From: Chitinophaga arvensicola
Lineage (GTDB): Bacteria; Bacteroidota; Bacteroidia; Chitinophagales; Chitinophagaceae
NCBI RefSeq assembly: GCF_900110835.1
Contig: NZ_FOJG01000002.1
Span: 248,001-312,000, forward strand
Length of the DNA stretch: 64,000 bases
Direction: 5' to 3'
Shown piece after piece: positions 26,563 through 35,251 of this stretch. The notes under the pieces are model-generated. The model had not been told where the DNA came from. It did no database searches and saw nothing but the letters and a program-made list of their open reading frames with translations. Numbering within the stretch: the stretch's first letter is position 1; every line of letters starts with the position of its first letter. The position numbers and the translations under genes are program-made.

Positions 26563-29500
26563 ATGAGTAGAAAAAAGAAAAATAAAAAAGGCGGTCATCA
26601 TAACAACCCCAATACCCCCCAAAACCATAGCCAGAAAAAAACCTTTAAAGGTGTGGTGGAAGTAACAAAGTCCGGAATGGCCTTTGTTATCGTGGATGGC
26701 CTTACGAAGGACATAATGGTAAAGCAGAAGAACCTGCATACCGCTCTCGATAAAGATGAAGTGCTGGTAGACGTGCTGAAACAGGTGCGTGGTGAAGGCC
26801 GCATGGAAGGCATTGTAACGGATATCCTTAAACGAAATAAAACCGAATTTACCGGTACCCTGCAGGTCAGCAAAAGCTTTGCTTTCCTGATTCCCGAAAA
26901 GGGATTGTTTATGCCGGATATCTACATTCCCGCCAACTCCCTCGGAGCCGCCAAAAGCGGTGACAAAGCCGTTGTGAAGATAGTGGCCTGGGGAGAGAAA
27001 TCCCGCAAACCGGTAGGAGAGATCGTGGAAATCCTGGATGCCAGCGATACCAACGACCTCGCTATGAAGGAAATCCTTATCGAAGCAGGATTCCCGCTCA
27101 ATTTCCCTAAAGAAGTACTTGCAGAACTGGATTCCATCCAGGAAAATATCTCCGAAGAAGAAATCGCCAAAAGGAAAGATATCCGCAAATTCCTGACCAT
27201 GACCATCGATCCGGTGGATGCCAAGGACTTTGATGATGCCATCTCCATCAGGCTGCTCAAAAGCGGATTGTATGAACTGGGCGTACATATTGCCGATGTA
27301 AGTCATTATGTATTACCCGGCACTGAACTGGATAAAGAAGCAGATAAACGCGCTACATCGGTTTACCTGCCGGATCGCGTATTGCCGATGTTGCCGGAGA
27401 AAATCTCCAATGAACTTTGTTCCCTGCGCCCGCATGAAGATAAACTGACCTTCTCCGCGATGTTCCAGATGAATGAAAAAGGAGAGATCAAACAGCACTG
27501 GATCGGTCGTACCGTCATCCATTCTGATCACCGCTTTACCTATGAAGAAGTCCAGGAGATCATCGAAACAAAAGCCGGCGGACCATACAGGAATGAAATC
27601 CTGCTGCTGAATAAAATAGCTCAAACCCTTCGTGCGCAGCGTTTCGCCCATGGAGCGATCAACTTCTCTTCACAGGAAGTACGCTTTAAGCTGGATGAAA
27701 CCGGCAAGCCGGTTGGTATTGTGGTAAAGGAAAGCAAGGAAGCACACCAGCTGATCGAAGAGTTTATGCTGCTGGCCAACAAAACCATCGCGGCATACGT
27801 AGGCAAACTCCGGATTAACAAGCAACCTATTCCGTTCCCTTATCGTGTGCACGATACGCCGGATCCGGAAAAACTGAAGACCTTCGCGCTTTTCGCCGGA
27901 AAATTCGGGTATAAATTCGACCTCAGTTCACCGGAAAGTATTGCCAGCTCGTTCAACAACCTGTTGCTGAATGTAAAAGGCAAACCGGAACAACCCGTGC
28001 TCGAAACACTCGGTATCCGTACAATGGCCAAAGCCATTTACACCGTAAACAATGTGGGCCACTACGGACTCGGTTTCGAAGACTACTGTCACTTCACGTC
28101 TCCGATCCGCCGTTACCCCGATGTACTCGTACACCGCGTACTGGCAGAATGCCTCGCCAACAGCGTGCGCCCCGACAAGCAGATGGAGCAGAAATGCAAA
28201 CACAGCTCTGAAATGGAACGCAAAGCGATGGAAGCGGAGAGGGCCGGCAACAAATACAAACAGGTGGAATACATGCAGCAATTTATTGGTCATACCTTCG
28301 AGGGCGTGATCAGCGGCGTGGCACATTTCGGCTTCTGGGTGGAAACTATGGACACCAAATGTGAAGGTCTCATCAGTATTCACAACCTCAACAAAAGAGA
28401 AGAATTTCAATATAACGAAGGCGAATACGCCCTGGTTGGCCAGAGCACCGGCCGCAAATTCCGTATAGGCGAAAAGGTAAGTATCCGCGTAGTAGCCGCC
28501 AGCCTGGCTAAACGTCAGCTGGACTACGACCTGGAGGATGAACTGACCGGAACCGGCACTCCCGCTGCTGCATTCCCGCAGAAGCGCCGGGAAGACCGTC
28601 GTGATGACCGTAAAGACCGCCATAGAGGTGATCGTCGGGAAGACCGCAATCGGGACGACCGGAAGAAAAAGAAAGACAAACAACGTCCGTATAAACCATG
28701 GGAACAGCAAGCCGCTGAAGCGCCAAAAGCGCCACAGGTATCGCTCAGCGAACCCAAACCAGCACCGGTAGTAGACCAGGTAGTAGCAGAAACCCATGTG
28801 GTGCCGGTTATCCAGGATACGCCTGTGACCAGCACTCCGGTATCTGCACCAGTGGAAACACCTGCACCAGCTCCGGTTCCTAAGAAGAAAGAGAAAAAAG
28901 TAGTGAAACAGGTTAGACCTGCTGCGGAAGAAAAGGAAGTAGCTGCACCAGCTCCCGTACAGGAGAAGGAAGTGGTTACAAAAGTACTGCCTAAACCCGC
29001 ACCGGTTGCGGAAACAGCACCTGCTGCCAAAGCACCTGTGAAGAAAGTAACAGAAAAACAGGCGCCTGCACAGAAAGTGGTGGCTAAACCCGCCCCGGTG
29101 GTTAAAGCACCAGCTAAGAAAGCGGTAGTGAAACCTGCACCTGCTGCTAAAGCTCCGGCTAAAAAAGCAGCACCAGCGAAGAAAGAGGCTGCAAAACCAG
29201 TAGCTAAGAAAGCAGCACCAGCGAAAAAAGCGGCTGCAAAACCAGTAGCTAAGAAAGCAGCACCAGCGAAAAAAGCGGCTGCAAAACCAGTAGCTAAGAA
29301 AGCAGTACCAGCGAAGAAAGCCGCTGCAAAACCAGTAGCCAAGAAAGCGGTACCAGCGAAGAAGGCCGCTGCAAAACCAGTAGCTAAGAAAGCAGTACCA
29401 GCGAAAAAAGCCGCTGCAAAACCAGTAGCTAAGAAAGCAGTACCAGCGAAGAAAGCCGCTGCAAAGCCAGTCGCTAAGAAAGTGGTACCAGCGAAGAAAG

Positions 29501-29787
29501 CCGCTGCAAAACCAGTAGCTAAGAAAGCGGTACCGGCGAAGAAGACCGCTGCAAAGCCTGTCGCTAAGAAAGTGGTACCAGCGAAGAAAGCTGCTGCGAA
29601 ACCAGTAGCTAAGAAAGCAGTACCGGCGAAGAAAGCTGCTGCGAAACCAGTAGCTAAGAAAGCAGTACCGGCGAAAAAAGCTGCTGCGAAACCAGTCACT
29701 AAGAAAGCAGTACCGGCGAAGAAGGCCGCTGCGAAACCGGTAGCGAAGAAAGCATCAGACAAAAACAAATCAAAGAAAAAGAAGTAA
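26563..29787 (+). CDS. rnr: Ribonuclease R with a long Lys/Ala/Pro repeat tail
   Basis: A 1074-residue RNase R, a processive 3'-5' exoribonuclease. Cold-shock/OB domains occupy about 25-160 and the RNB domain begins near 205. The catalytic Asp cluster is DPVDAKDFDDAIS (D216, D222, D224, D225). An S1 domain lies near 575-660, and an Arg/Asp/Lys-rich stretch near 680-720. Normal family members end around here or within 100 residues. This one continues through a Pro/Val/Ala/Glu-rich linker into thirteen 15-residue repeats (866-1060) of the type AKKAVPAKKAAAKPV and a KKKK end. The tail is very basic and resembles histone-H1-like proteins, so nucleic-acid binding is likely. Confidence 0.95.
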   Translation: MSRKKKNKKGGHHNNPNTPQNHSQKKTFKGVVEVTKSGMAFVIVDGLTKDIMVKQKNLHTALDKDEVLVDVLKQVRGEGRMEGIVTDILKRNKTEFTGTLQVSKSFAFLIPEKGLFMPDIYIPANSLGAAKSGDKAVVKIVAWGEKSRKPVGEIVEILDASDTNDLAMKEILIEAGFPLNFPKEVLAELDSIQENISEEEIAKRKDIRKFLTMTIDPVDAKDFDDAISIRLLKSGLYELGVHIADVSHYVLPGTELDKEADKRATSVYLPDRVLPMLPEKISNELCSLRPHEDKLTFSAMFQMNEKGEIKQHWIGRTVIHSDHRFTYEEVQEIIETKAGGPYRNEILLLNKIAQTLRAQRFAHGAINFSSQEVRFKLDETGKPVGIVVKESKEAHQLIEEFMLLANKTIAAYVGKLRINKQPIPFPYRVHDTPDPEKLKTFALFAGKFGYKFDLSSPESIASSFNNLLLNVKGKPEQPVLETLGIRTMAKAIYTVNNVGHYGLGFEDYCHFTSPIRRYPDVLVHRVLAECLANSVRPDKQMEQKCKHSSEMERKAMEAERAGNKYKQVEYMQQFIGHTFEGVISGVAHFGFWVETMDTKCEGLISIHNLNKREEFQYNEGEYALVGQSTGRKFRIGEKVSIRVVAASLAKRQLDYDLEDELTGTGTPAAAFPQKRREDRRDDRKDRHRGDRREDRNRDDRKKKKDKQRPYKPWEQQAAEAPKAPQVSLSEPKPAPVVDQVVAETHVVPVIQDTPVTSTPVSAPVETPAPAPVPKKKEKKVVKQVRPAAEEKEVAAPAPVQEKEVVTKVLPKPAPVAETAPAAKAPVKKVTEKQAPAQKVVAKPAPVVKAPAKKAVVKPAPAAKAPAKKAAPAKKEAAKPVAKKAAPAKKAAAKPVAKKAAPAKKAAAKPVAKKAVPAKKAAAKPVAKKAVPAKKAAAKPVAKKAVPAKKAAAKPVAKKAVPAKKAAAKPVAKKVVPAKKAAAKPVAKKAVPAKKTAAKPVAKKVVPAKKAAAKPVAKKAVPAKKAAAKPVAKKAVPAKKAAAKPVTKKAVPAKKAAAKPVAKKASDKNKSKKKK
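29158..29742 (+). repeat. Thirteen tandem 45-bp units encoding the RNase R tail
   Basis: Exactly thirteen in-frame copies of a 45-bp unit encode (A/T)KK(A/V)(A/V)PAKK(A/E/T)AAKPV. The first copies carry AAP and later ones AVP or VVP, suggesting stepwise duplication. Synonymous differences (gcc/gct, gta/gtc, aaa/aag) scatter among the units, so the array is not entirely recent. Copy number may vary between strains through slippage. Confidence 0.95.
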
Positions 29788-29811
29788 ATAATAAAACACG
29801 AGCCACCAGCA

Positions 29812-30783
29812 ATGCATTCATTTCAGGAGTTAATAGCGCAGTTTAGTCAACATTTTGAAAAGGAACGTTTTCCAAAAGAACCCAGCAGATTATACAATGC
29901 AGCTTCCCATATCCTGGGAATCAGCGGAAAAAGAATCCGTCCTGTGTTATGCCTGATGGGAAACGAATTATTTGATGATGTACGTGCAGATGCGTTTGAG
30001 GTAGGCAGTGCGGTAGAATTGTTTCATAATTTTACGTTGCTGCATGATGATATCATGGATAAAGCGCCGATCCGCCGTGGTAAACCAACTGTACACACGG
30101 TATATGGGGACCCGGCCGCTATCCTGGCAGGTGATGTGATGCTGATCTATGTTTATGAGCGCCTGAACAAGGTAGATTCCCATTATAAACAGAAAATCAT
30201 TTCCGTATTTAATAAAGCGGCCATCGAAGTATGTGAAGGTCAGCAGCTGGATATGGATTTTGAAGGTATGGCGCCGGAAGATGTGAAATATGACGACTAT
30301 GTACACATGATAGGGCTGAAAACCTCTGTGCTGCTGGCTGCCAGTATGCAATTGGGTGCGATCATCGGCGGCGCCGGAGAAGGAAACCAGCAACATATTT
30401 ATTCCTTTGGTAAAAATATTGGTATTGCCTTCCAGATCCAGGACGATTACCTGGACGCTTTTGGAGATCCCGAGAAATTTGGCAAGCAGCAGGGAGGAGA
30501 TATTCTTGTGAACAAAAAGACGTTCCTGCTCCTGAAGGCGCTGGAATTGTGCAATCCGGAGCAGCTGGCAGAGTTGAAAATGCTCATGGAAACGTCGCCG
30601 GCAGATAAAGTGGAGCGGGTACTGCACCTGTTCCGTGCCTGCAAAGTGGACGAATGGGCGGAGAAAGAGAAAGAGCGTTTCCAGCAACTGGCGTTCCAGA
30701 GCCTGGACAATATCGCTGTACTTTCCAACCGGAAAGCACCATTGATGGAGCTGGCCGACTACCTGTTAAACCGTCAGCAATAA
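29812..30783 (+). CDS. Polyprenyl synthetase family protein
   Basis: A 323-residue trans-isoprenyl diphosphate synthase that builds long-chain prenyl diphosphates, probably for the menaquinone side chain. The first Asp-rich motif is in LLHDDIMDKAPIRRGKPTVH (DDIMD) and the second is in FQIQDDYLDAFGD. GKRIRP near residue 43 is also typical. Chain length cannot be fixed from sequence by eye. It starts 24 bp after rnr and closes the forward run. Confidence 0.92.
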   Translation: MHSFQELIAQFSQHFEKERFPKEPSRLYNAASHILGISGKRIRPVLCLMGNELFDDVRADAFEVGSAVELFHNFTLLHDDIMDKAPIRRGKPTVHTVYGDPAAILAGDVMLIYVYERLNKVDSHYKQKIISVFNKAAIEVCEGQQLDMDFEGMAPEDVKYDDYVHMIGLKTSVLLAASMQLGAIIGGAGEGNQQHIYSFGKNIGIAFQIQDDYLDAFGDPEKFGKQQGGDILVNKKTFLLLKALELCNPEQLAELKMLMETSPADKVERVLHLFRACKVDEWAEKEKERFQQLAFQSLDNIAVLSNRKAPLMELADYLLNRQQ

Positions 30784-30843
30784 GGTTCGTATTCAAAATC
30801 GCATTATATTCGCGCTTGTCTTATTCAGGATGAAGGTGATATT

Positions 30844-30890
30844 GCTGATTGCATTGATTTTTTCTGGAAGATAGAATCAGCGCAATCAGC
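30844..30890. repeat. Imperfect palindrome of the AATCAGCGCAATCAGC type
   Basis: GCTGATTGCATTGATT (30844-30859) and AATCAGCGCAATCAGC (30875-30890) are inverted with 14 of 16 matches around a 15-nt spacer. From memory, this sequence resembles short palindromic intergenic elements common in Bacteroidetes genomes. It lies between the polyprenyl synthase and permease genes. Confidence 0.5.
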
Positions 30891-30965
30891 ATTATTATTT
30901 TTAGTCGGTTTAACGTGCATATTCATTAAATTTAAATACAACTGTAAAACGTAATTCCTTCGCCA

Positions 30966-32591
30966 ATGTCGTCAAATTCGCTGTTTCGGAAAAAATCGCT
31001 CGCAACCATTTTAAAAGATGCCAAAGACGGATTGTCTGATGGCCATGAAACAGGGGGGATGCACAAGGTGTTGAAGGTGAAAGACCTTACCGCTATGGGA
31101 ATTGCGGCCGTTATCGGCGCCGGTATCTTTTCCACTATCGGGGAAGCCTCCTTTCACGGAGGCCCGGGTGTATCACTGCTTTTTGTGATCACTGCAGTTA
31201 CCTGCGGTTTCTCTGCACTCTGCTACGCAGAATTTGCGTCCCGCGTACCGGTTTCCGGCAGCGCGTATACGTACTCTTACGTTACTTTTGGTGAACTGGC
31301 CGCATGGGTGATCGGTTGGGCCCTGATCCTGGAATATGCCATCGGGAATATTGCCGTGGCCATTTCCTGGAGCGGATATTTTAATAACCTGTTAAGAGGC
31401 ATTATACCAGAGTGGTTGGTCAGCAATTACGATAGTGCATCGCCGGAACTGATGGCAGCTGCCCCGCATATCGGCGGCATTCCTATTATCCTGAATCTGC
31501 CGGCCTTTATGATAGTGGTACTGGTAACATACCTGGCCTACGTAGGCATCCAGGAAAGTAAAAAGAGCGCCAACTTTATGGTGGCTCTCAAAATACTTGT
31601 CATCCTGTTTGTGATTGTAGTGGGTTTCTTTTATGTAAATAAGGCCAATTGGCACCCTTTTATGCCCAATGGGTTCTCTGGTGTGCTAAAAGGTGTATCA
31701 GCCGTCTTTTTCGCTTATATTGGTTTTGATGCGGTCAGTACCACCGCAGAAGAATGTGCCAATCCGCAGCGGGATCTGCCCAAAGGCATGATCTATTCCC
31801 TGATTATCTGTACCGTATTATATATCCTGATTTCACTGGTGCTGACCGGCATGGTGCCTTTCACCAATTTAAAGGTAAATGACCCGCTGGCGTACGTATT
31901 CAACCAGGTAAACCTCCCCTGGATCAGCTATTTGATCTCTGTGAGCGCCGTAGTGGCTACGACCAGCGTACTGCTGGTATTCCAGATCGGGCAACCCCGT
32001 ATCTGGATGAGCATGAGCCGTGATGGCCTGTTGCCCAAGCGTTTCAGCAAATTACATCCCCGCTTTAAAACGCCCTCTTTCGCGACAATTGTCACTGGTC
32101 TGATCGTTGGTATTCCGGCGCTGTTCCTGAACCTCACCATTGTGACGGATCTGACCAGTATCGGTACCCTGTTTGCCTTTATCCTGGTTTGTGGCGGCGT
32201 ATTAATTCTGCCGAGGGAGGAGAAAACTACGGTAAAACGCTTCCAGATGCCCTACATCAACGGACAACTGATCGTTCCGGGTCTGGTAATTTTACTGGCA
32301 ATACTGTTTCATAATGAAATCCTGGCTAAGTTCTCTATGGAAGGCGGCTGGGATGTATGGAAACATAATATTCCCTTCTACCTGTTTACCGTAGCCACCG
32401 TGAGCATCACGTTCCTGTCTGCTACCCGTAAACTCTCGCTGATACCGGTATTGGGTATGCTCAGTTGCTTCTACCTGATGACGGAAATCGCCCTCAAGAA
32501 CTGGATCGTTTTCGGTATCTGGCTGGGTATCGGACTGGCCATCTATTTCCTGTACAGCTATCAGAATAGTAAGCTCGCAGCAAAAGCATAA
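30966..32591 (+). CDS. APC-family amino acid permease
   Basis: A 541-residue amino acid/polyamine/organocation permease with about 12-14 helices. The first helix carries GIAAVIGAGIFSTIGEASFHGGPGVS, the substrate-site GxG motif of the family. YAEFASRVPVSGSAYTYSYVTFGELAAWVIGW follows, and YIGFDAVSTTAEECANPQRDLPKG is typical of the cationic amino acid transporter (CAT/YfnA) branch. It imports an amino acid, with the substrate unproven. The window also holds a probable lysine-degradation operon, but it is 6 kb away on the other strand. Confidence 0.9.
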   Translation: MSSNSLFRKKSLATILKDAKDGLSDGHETGGMHKVLKVKDLTAMGIAAVIGAGIFSTIGEASFHGGPGVSLLFVITAVTCGFSALCYAEFASRVPVSGSAYTYSYVTFGELAAWVIGWALILEYAIGNIAVAISWSGYFNNLLRGIIPEWLVSNYDSASPELMAAAPHIGGIPIILNLPAFMIVVLVTYLAYVGIQESKKSANFMVALKILVILFVIVVGFFYVNKANWHPFMPNGFSGVLKGVSAVFFAYIGFDAVSTTAEECANPQRDLPKGMIYSLIICTVLYILISLVLTGMVPFTNLKVNDPLAYVFNQVNLPWISYLISVSAVVATTSVLLVFQIGQPRIWMSMSRDGLLPKRFSKLHPRFKTPSFATIVTGLIVGIPALFLNLTIVTDLTSIGTLFAFILVCGGVLILPREEKTTVKRFQMPYINGQLIVPGLVILLAILFHNEILAKFSMEGGWDVWKHNIPFYLFTVATVSITFLSATRKLSLIPVLGMLSCFYLMTEIALKNWIVFGIWLGIGLAIYFLYSYQNSKLAAKA

Positions 32592-32638
32592 ATCTTCGTA
32601 ACTTCAAGGTAGCTCTTTGATCTTAAAATTTATATTTT

Positions 32639-33103
32639 ATGAACATGCTACAACGGGTTGAACACTGGGGTGATACACATCACCCTAATTGGCTGAGTGT
32701 GGTTCGCATTCTGCTGGGGGTATTTCTCATGTATGTAGGCATCCGGTTCGTACAGGACAGGGATGCACTGATATCCATGATCAATCAGAACCCCGCAATG
32801 GCAACGCTGTCAGTCTTACTGGGACATTATGTTGTATTTGCGCACACTGTAGGAGGGTTGTTTATAGCCATGGGGCTGCTGACGAGGGTGTCGGCACTGG
32901 TAAACATTCCCGTATTACTGGGCGCCGTATTTTTTGTTCATTCTCCAACAGGTCTCTTTACGGTATACCCTATCATTGGTATTTCCCTGCTGGTACTGTT
33001 CCTGCTGATCTTCTTCCTGATAGAAGGCAGTGGCCGTATTTCAGTAGATGATTACATGCGGCGGCATCCGGAAAAAGTAAGAAGCCGGAAGTACGCAGAA
33101 TAG
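32639..33103 (+). CDS. DoxX-family membrane protein
   Basis: A 154-residue four-helix membrane protein of the DoxX/DoxD-like family, with VVRILLGVFLMYVGIRFVQD at the start and HTVGGLFIAMGLLTRVSALV in the middle. The function of the family in Bacteroidetes is unclear, and some members have been linked to redox complexes. It is 47 bp after the permease gene in the same direction. Confidence 0.82.
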   Translation: MNMLQRVEHWGDTHHPNWLSVVRILLGVFLMYVGIRFVQDRDALISMINQNPAMATLSVLLGHYVVFAHTVGGLFIAMGLLTRVSALVNIPVLLGAVFFVHSPTGLFTVYPIIGISLLVLFLLIFFLIEGSGRISVDDYMRRHPEKVRSRKYAE

Positions 33104-33246
33104 GATTTTCTTCATATAGTCGTGTAGGTGAGTGTTACCATTTTGGATGGCAATAAGGAGTTGTGTCTCCAGCCCGACGGCTAAATTGTAAATCTCTTCC
33201 CACATATCCCTCCAAAATTCTAACTTTGCAGTTGAAGAATGCAATT

Positions 33247-34296
33247 ATGAAATACCAAAAAGGCGACAACATACTGTTGTTAAGCTCAAAAGAAGAAGGA
33301 ACGGTTGTTGACATTGTGAATGATAACATGGTTATGATTGAGGTAAAAGGAACATCGTTCCCGGTGTATCTCGATCAGATCGACTTCCCATATTTCCATC
33401 GTTTTACCCAGCAAAAACTGGTGAAAGAGAAGCCCAGATTGATTCCTGGCGACGAAATTAAAGTAGACAGAAGCAAGTATGAAGTGTTTAAAACCGACAA
33501 GGGCATGTTCCTGTCTGTTTTACCGGTATACCAGATGGACGGATTAGATGAAACAGTAAAACTGATGAAGTTCCACCTGTTCAACGATACGCCCCATGCT
33601 ATACGTTTTTATTTCCAGATATGGCTGAATAACCAGCTGGACCTGGAAATCAAGAATGAAATCCAGCCTTATAACCACTTCTACCTGGCAGACCTTATCT
33701 TCGAATCACTGAACGATAATCCCCGTTTTGAGTTTAATTTCTTCCTGAAAGAACCACAACCCAAACTGGCCACCTCTGTACAGAAAACCTGGAAAATAAA
33801 GCCTAAGCAGATGTTTGTGCAGCTGGAGCAATTGCGCTCCAAAGCAGAAGCCACTATTACTTATCCGCTGTTCGACAAATTTCCGGAAAGAGCGCCGGAG
33901 CCACCTGCACCAGCAGAACAGGCAAAAAAGAAAGCGCCGGTTACTACTATCGGATCTGGCAACTTCGCCAGCCTGTTGAGTAAAATTCAATTACAGCCGG
34001 AAACTTCCCTGACACCTAAACAGGAAGTGGATCTGCATATTGAAGCATTGGAAAAGAACTGGAAAGGCCTGAGCAATATCGCTATCCTGGCCATTCAGCT
34101 GAATGCTTTTCAACGTTACCTGGAACTCGCTATCAGTCATCATCAACATAACCTGATTGTGATTCATGGCATCGGTAAGGGAAAACTCAAAGATGAAATT
34201 CACCAGATCCTCAAACAAACACCGGAAGTGGCCAGTTTCGTGAACCAGTATCACGCGAAATACGGCTATGGTGCTACAGAAATAACGTTTAGGTAA
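33247..34296 (+). CDS. DUF2027 domain / Smr (MutS2-type) domain protein
   Basis: A 349-residue protein typical of Bacteroidetes. The N-terminal part (about 1-230, DUF2027-like) is beta-rich. A Pro/Ala/Lys linker follows near 235-250, and the C-terminal Smr domain (about 265-349) has VDLHIEALEKNW and the conserved HGIGKGKLKDEIHQIL. Smr domains of MutS2 relatives nick DNA or RNA. The frame is open to 33163, but the conserved start MKYQKGDNILLL at 33247 is preferred. It lies just upstream of rnpB. Confidence 0.85.
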   Translation: MKYQKGDNILLLSSKEEGTVVDIVNDNMVMIEVKGTSFPVYLDQIDFPYFHRFTQQKLVKEKPRLIPGDEIKVDRSKYEVFKTDKGMFLSVLPVYQMDGLDETVKLMKFHLFNDTPHAIRFYFQIWLNNQLDLEIKNEIQPYNHFYLADLIFESLNDNPRFEFNFFLKEPQPKLATSVQKTWKIKPKQMFVQLEQLRSKAEATITYPLFDKFPERAPEPPAPAEQAKKKAPVTTIGSGNFASLLSKIQLQPETSLTPKQEVDLHIEALEKNWKGLSNIAILAIQLNAFQRYLELAISHHQHNLIVIHGIGKGKLKDEIHQILKQTPEVASFVNQYHAKYGYGATEITFR

Positions 34297-34320
34297 TTTT
34301 TTTAATTACCTTCGCGCTTC

Positions 34321-34692
34321 AACTACAAACCGTGCTATCGTTCTATTGACTTGTCAGTGGGAAGGAAAGTCCGGACAGCGCAGAGCAACGCACCACCTAA
34401 CGGGTGGGGCCCGGTGTAAACCAGGAACAGCAAGTGCCACAGAAAATAACCGTCCGCTTTGGCAGATAAGGGTGAAAATGTGGGGTAAGAGCCCACGGTG
34501 CAGGCAGGTAACTGTTTGTGCGGGTAAACCTTGCGTGCTGAAATGCCATGTATACGGTCGATTGAGGGCTGCTCGCCCGATGACCGAGGGTAGGCAGATA
34601 CAGACAACGTGCGAACGTTGTCGCAGATAAATGATAGCAGTCTGTCCCGGCTTGCCGGGGCAGAAACAGAATCCGGCTTACAGGTTTGTAGT
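34321..34692 (+). ncRNA. rnpB: RNase P RNA, bacterial class A
   Basis: The catalytic RNA of RNase P, which matures the 5' ends of tRNAs. The closing P1 helix is AACTACAAAC (34321-34330) with GTTTGTAGTT (34683-34692), followed by a T run. The first universal region reads GAAGGAAAGTCCGGAC near 34361, and the last reads CAGAATCCGGCTTACAG before P1. These two strands form the P4 helix. The internal landmarks GGGTAAGAGCCCAC and GATAAATGATAGC are also as expected. Length is normal for a class A RNA. Exact ends are estimated from P1. Confidence 0.95.
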
Positions 34693-34764
34693 TTTTTTCT
34701 TCCTCCTTTTTTGATATGCTAAAATAAGCTGTTAACTTCCCGTATTATATTTAATCTATATTTT

Positions 34765-35175
34765 ATGAATCAGAAAGATGAAAGAACCTGGGGGCTCCTT
34801 GTACACCTGGGAGGAATTATCGGTATGGCTATTCTGCCCACCGTTGGTAATATCATCGGCGTGTTGGTACTCTGGCTTATTAAGCGCAATGAATCCAAGT
34901 TTGTAGACAACCAGGGCAAAGAAGCGATCAATTTCCAGATTACGCTGAGTCTGGCCGCTGTTGCCATAAACCTGGTCAATAATATTATCACCGGTTTCTG
35001 GTCGCTGACTAATTTCTGGCGTCATACCAGGGGCGATTTTTATAACGTCTGGGGCTGGACCAGCCTGATAGGGGTGATCTGGCTGCTGAACGTTATTTTC
35101 AGCATCATTGCAGCCGTAAAGGCTAATAATGGGGAATCTTACAAGTATCCGATCAGTTTGCGCCTGGTGAAATAA
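34765..35175 (+). CDS. DUF4870 membrane protein
   Basis: A 136-residue membrane protein with three predicted helices. The DUF4870 signature is present: ERTWGLLVHLGGIIG at the start, LVLWLIKRNESKFVDNQGKEAINFQ in the middle, and NVIFSIIAAVKANNGESYKYP at the end. The function of the family is unknown. It ends 77 bp before the convergent subtilisin gene, with a bidirectional terminator between. Confidence 0.88.
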   Translation: MNQKDERTWGLLVHLGGIIGMAILPTVGNIIGVLVLWLIKRNESKFVDNQGKEAINFQITLSLAAVAINLVNNIITGFWSLTNFWRHTRGDFYNVWGWTSLIGVIWLLNVIFSIIAAVKANNGESYKYPISLRLVK

Positions 35176-35191
35176 GCAGGTATACTGCATA

Positions 35192-35237
35192 AAAAAAGCG
35201 GGGAATTTTGTTTTCAGAAACAAAACTCCCCGCTTTT
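35192..35237. terminator. Bidirectional terminator, DUF4870 / subtilisin
   Basis: AAAAGCGGGGA and TCCCCGCTTTT form the base of a long stem, continued by TTTTGTTT/AAACAAAA with one mismatch. A/T tracts on both sides allow use by both convergent genes. Confidence 0.8.
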
Positions 35238-35251
35238 CTATTTACAATAAC

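Noticed and set aside
29158..29742. Regular 45-bp repeats that might suggest a CRISPR array
   Set aside because: The units are contiguous without unique spacers, in frame, and code for a low-complexity protein tail. No cas genes are present.
28524..29768. A 414-codon open frame on the reverse strand opposite the RNase R tail
   Set aside because: It is an artefact of the GC-biased 45-bp repeats, with a monotonous FAAAFFAGTAFLATG pattern, and the forward frame is the conserved RNase R gene.
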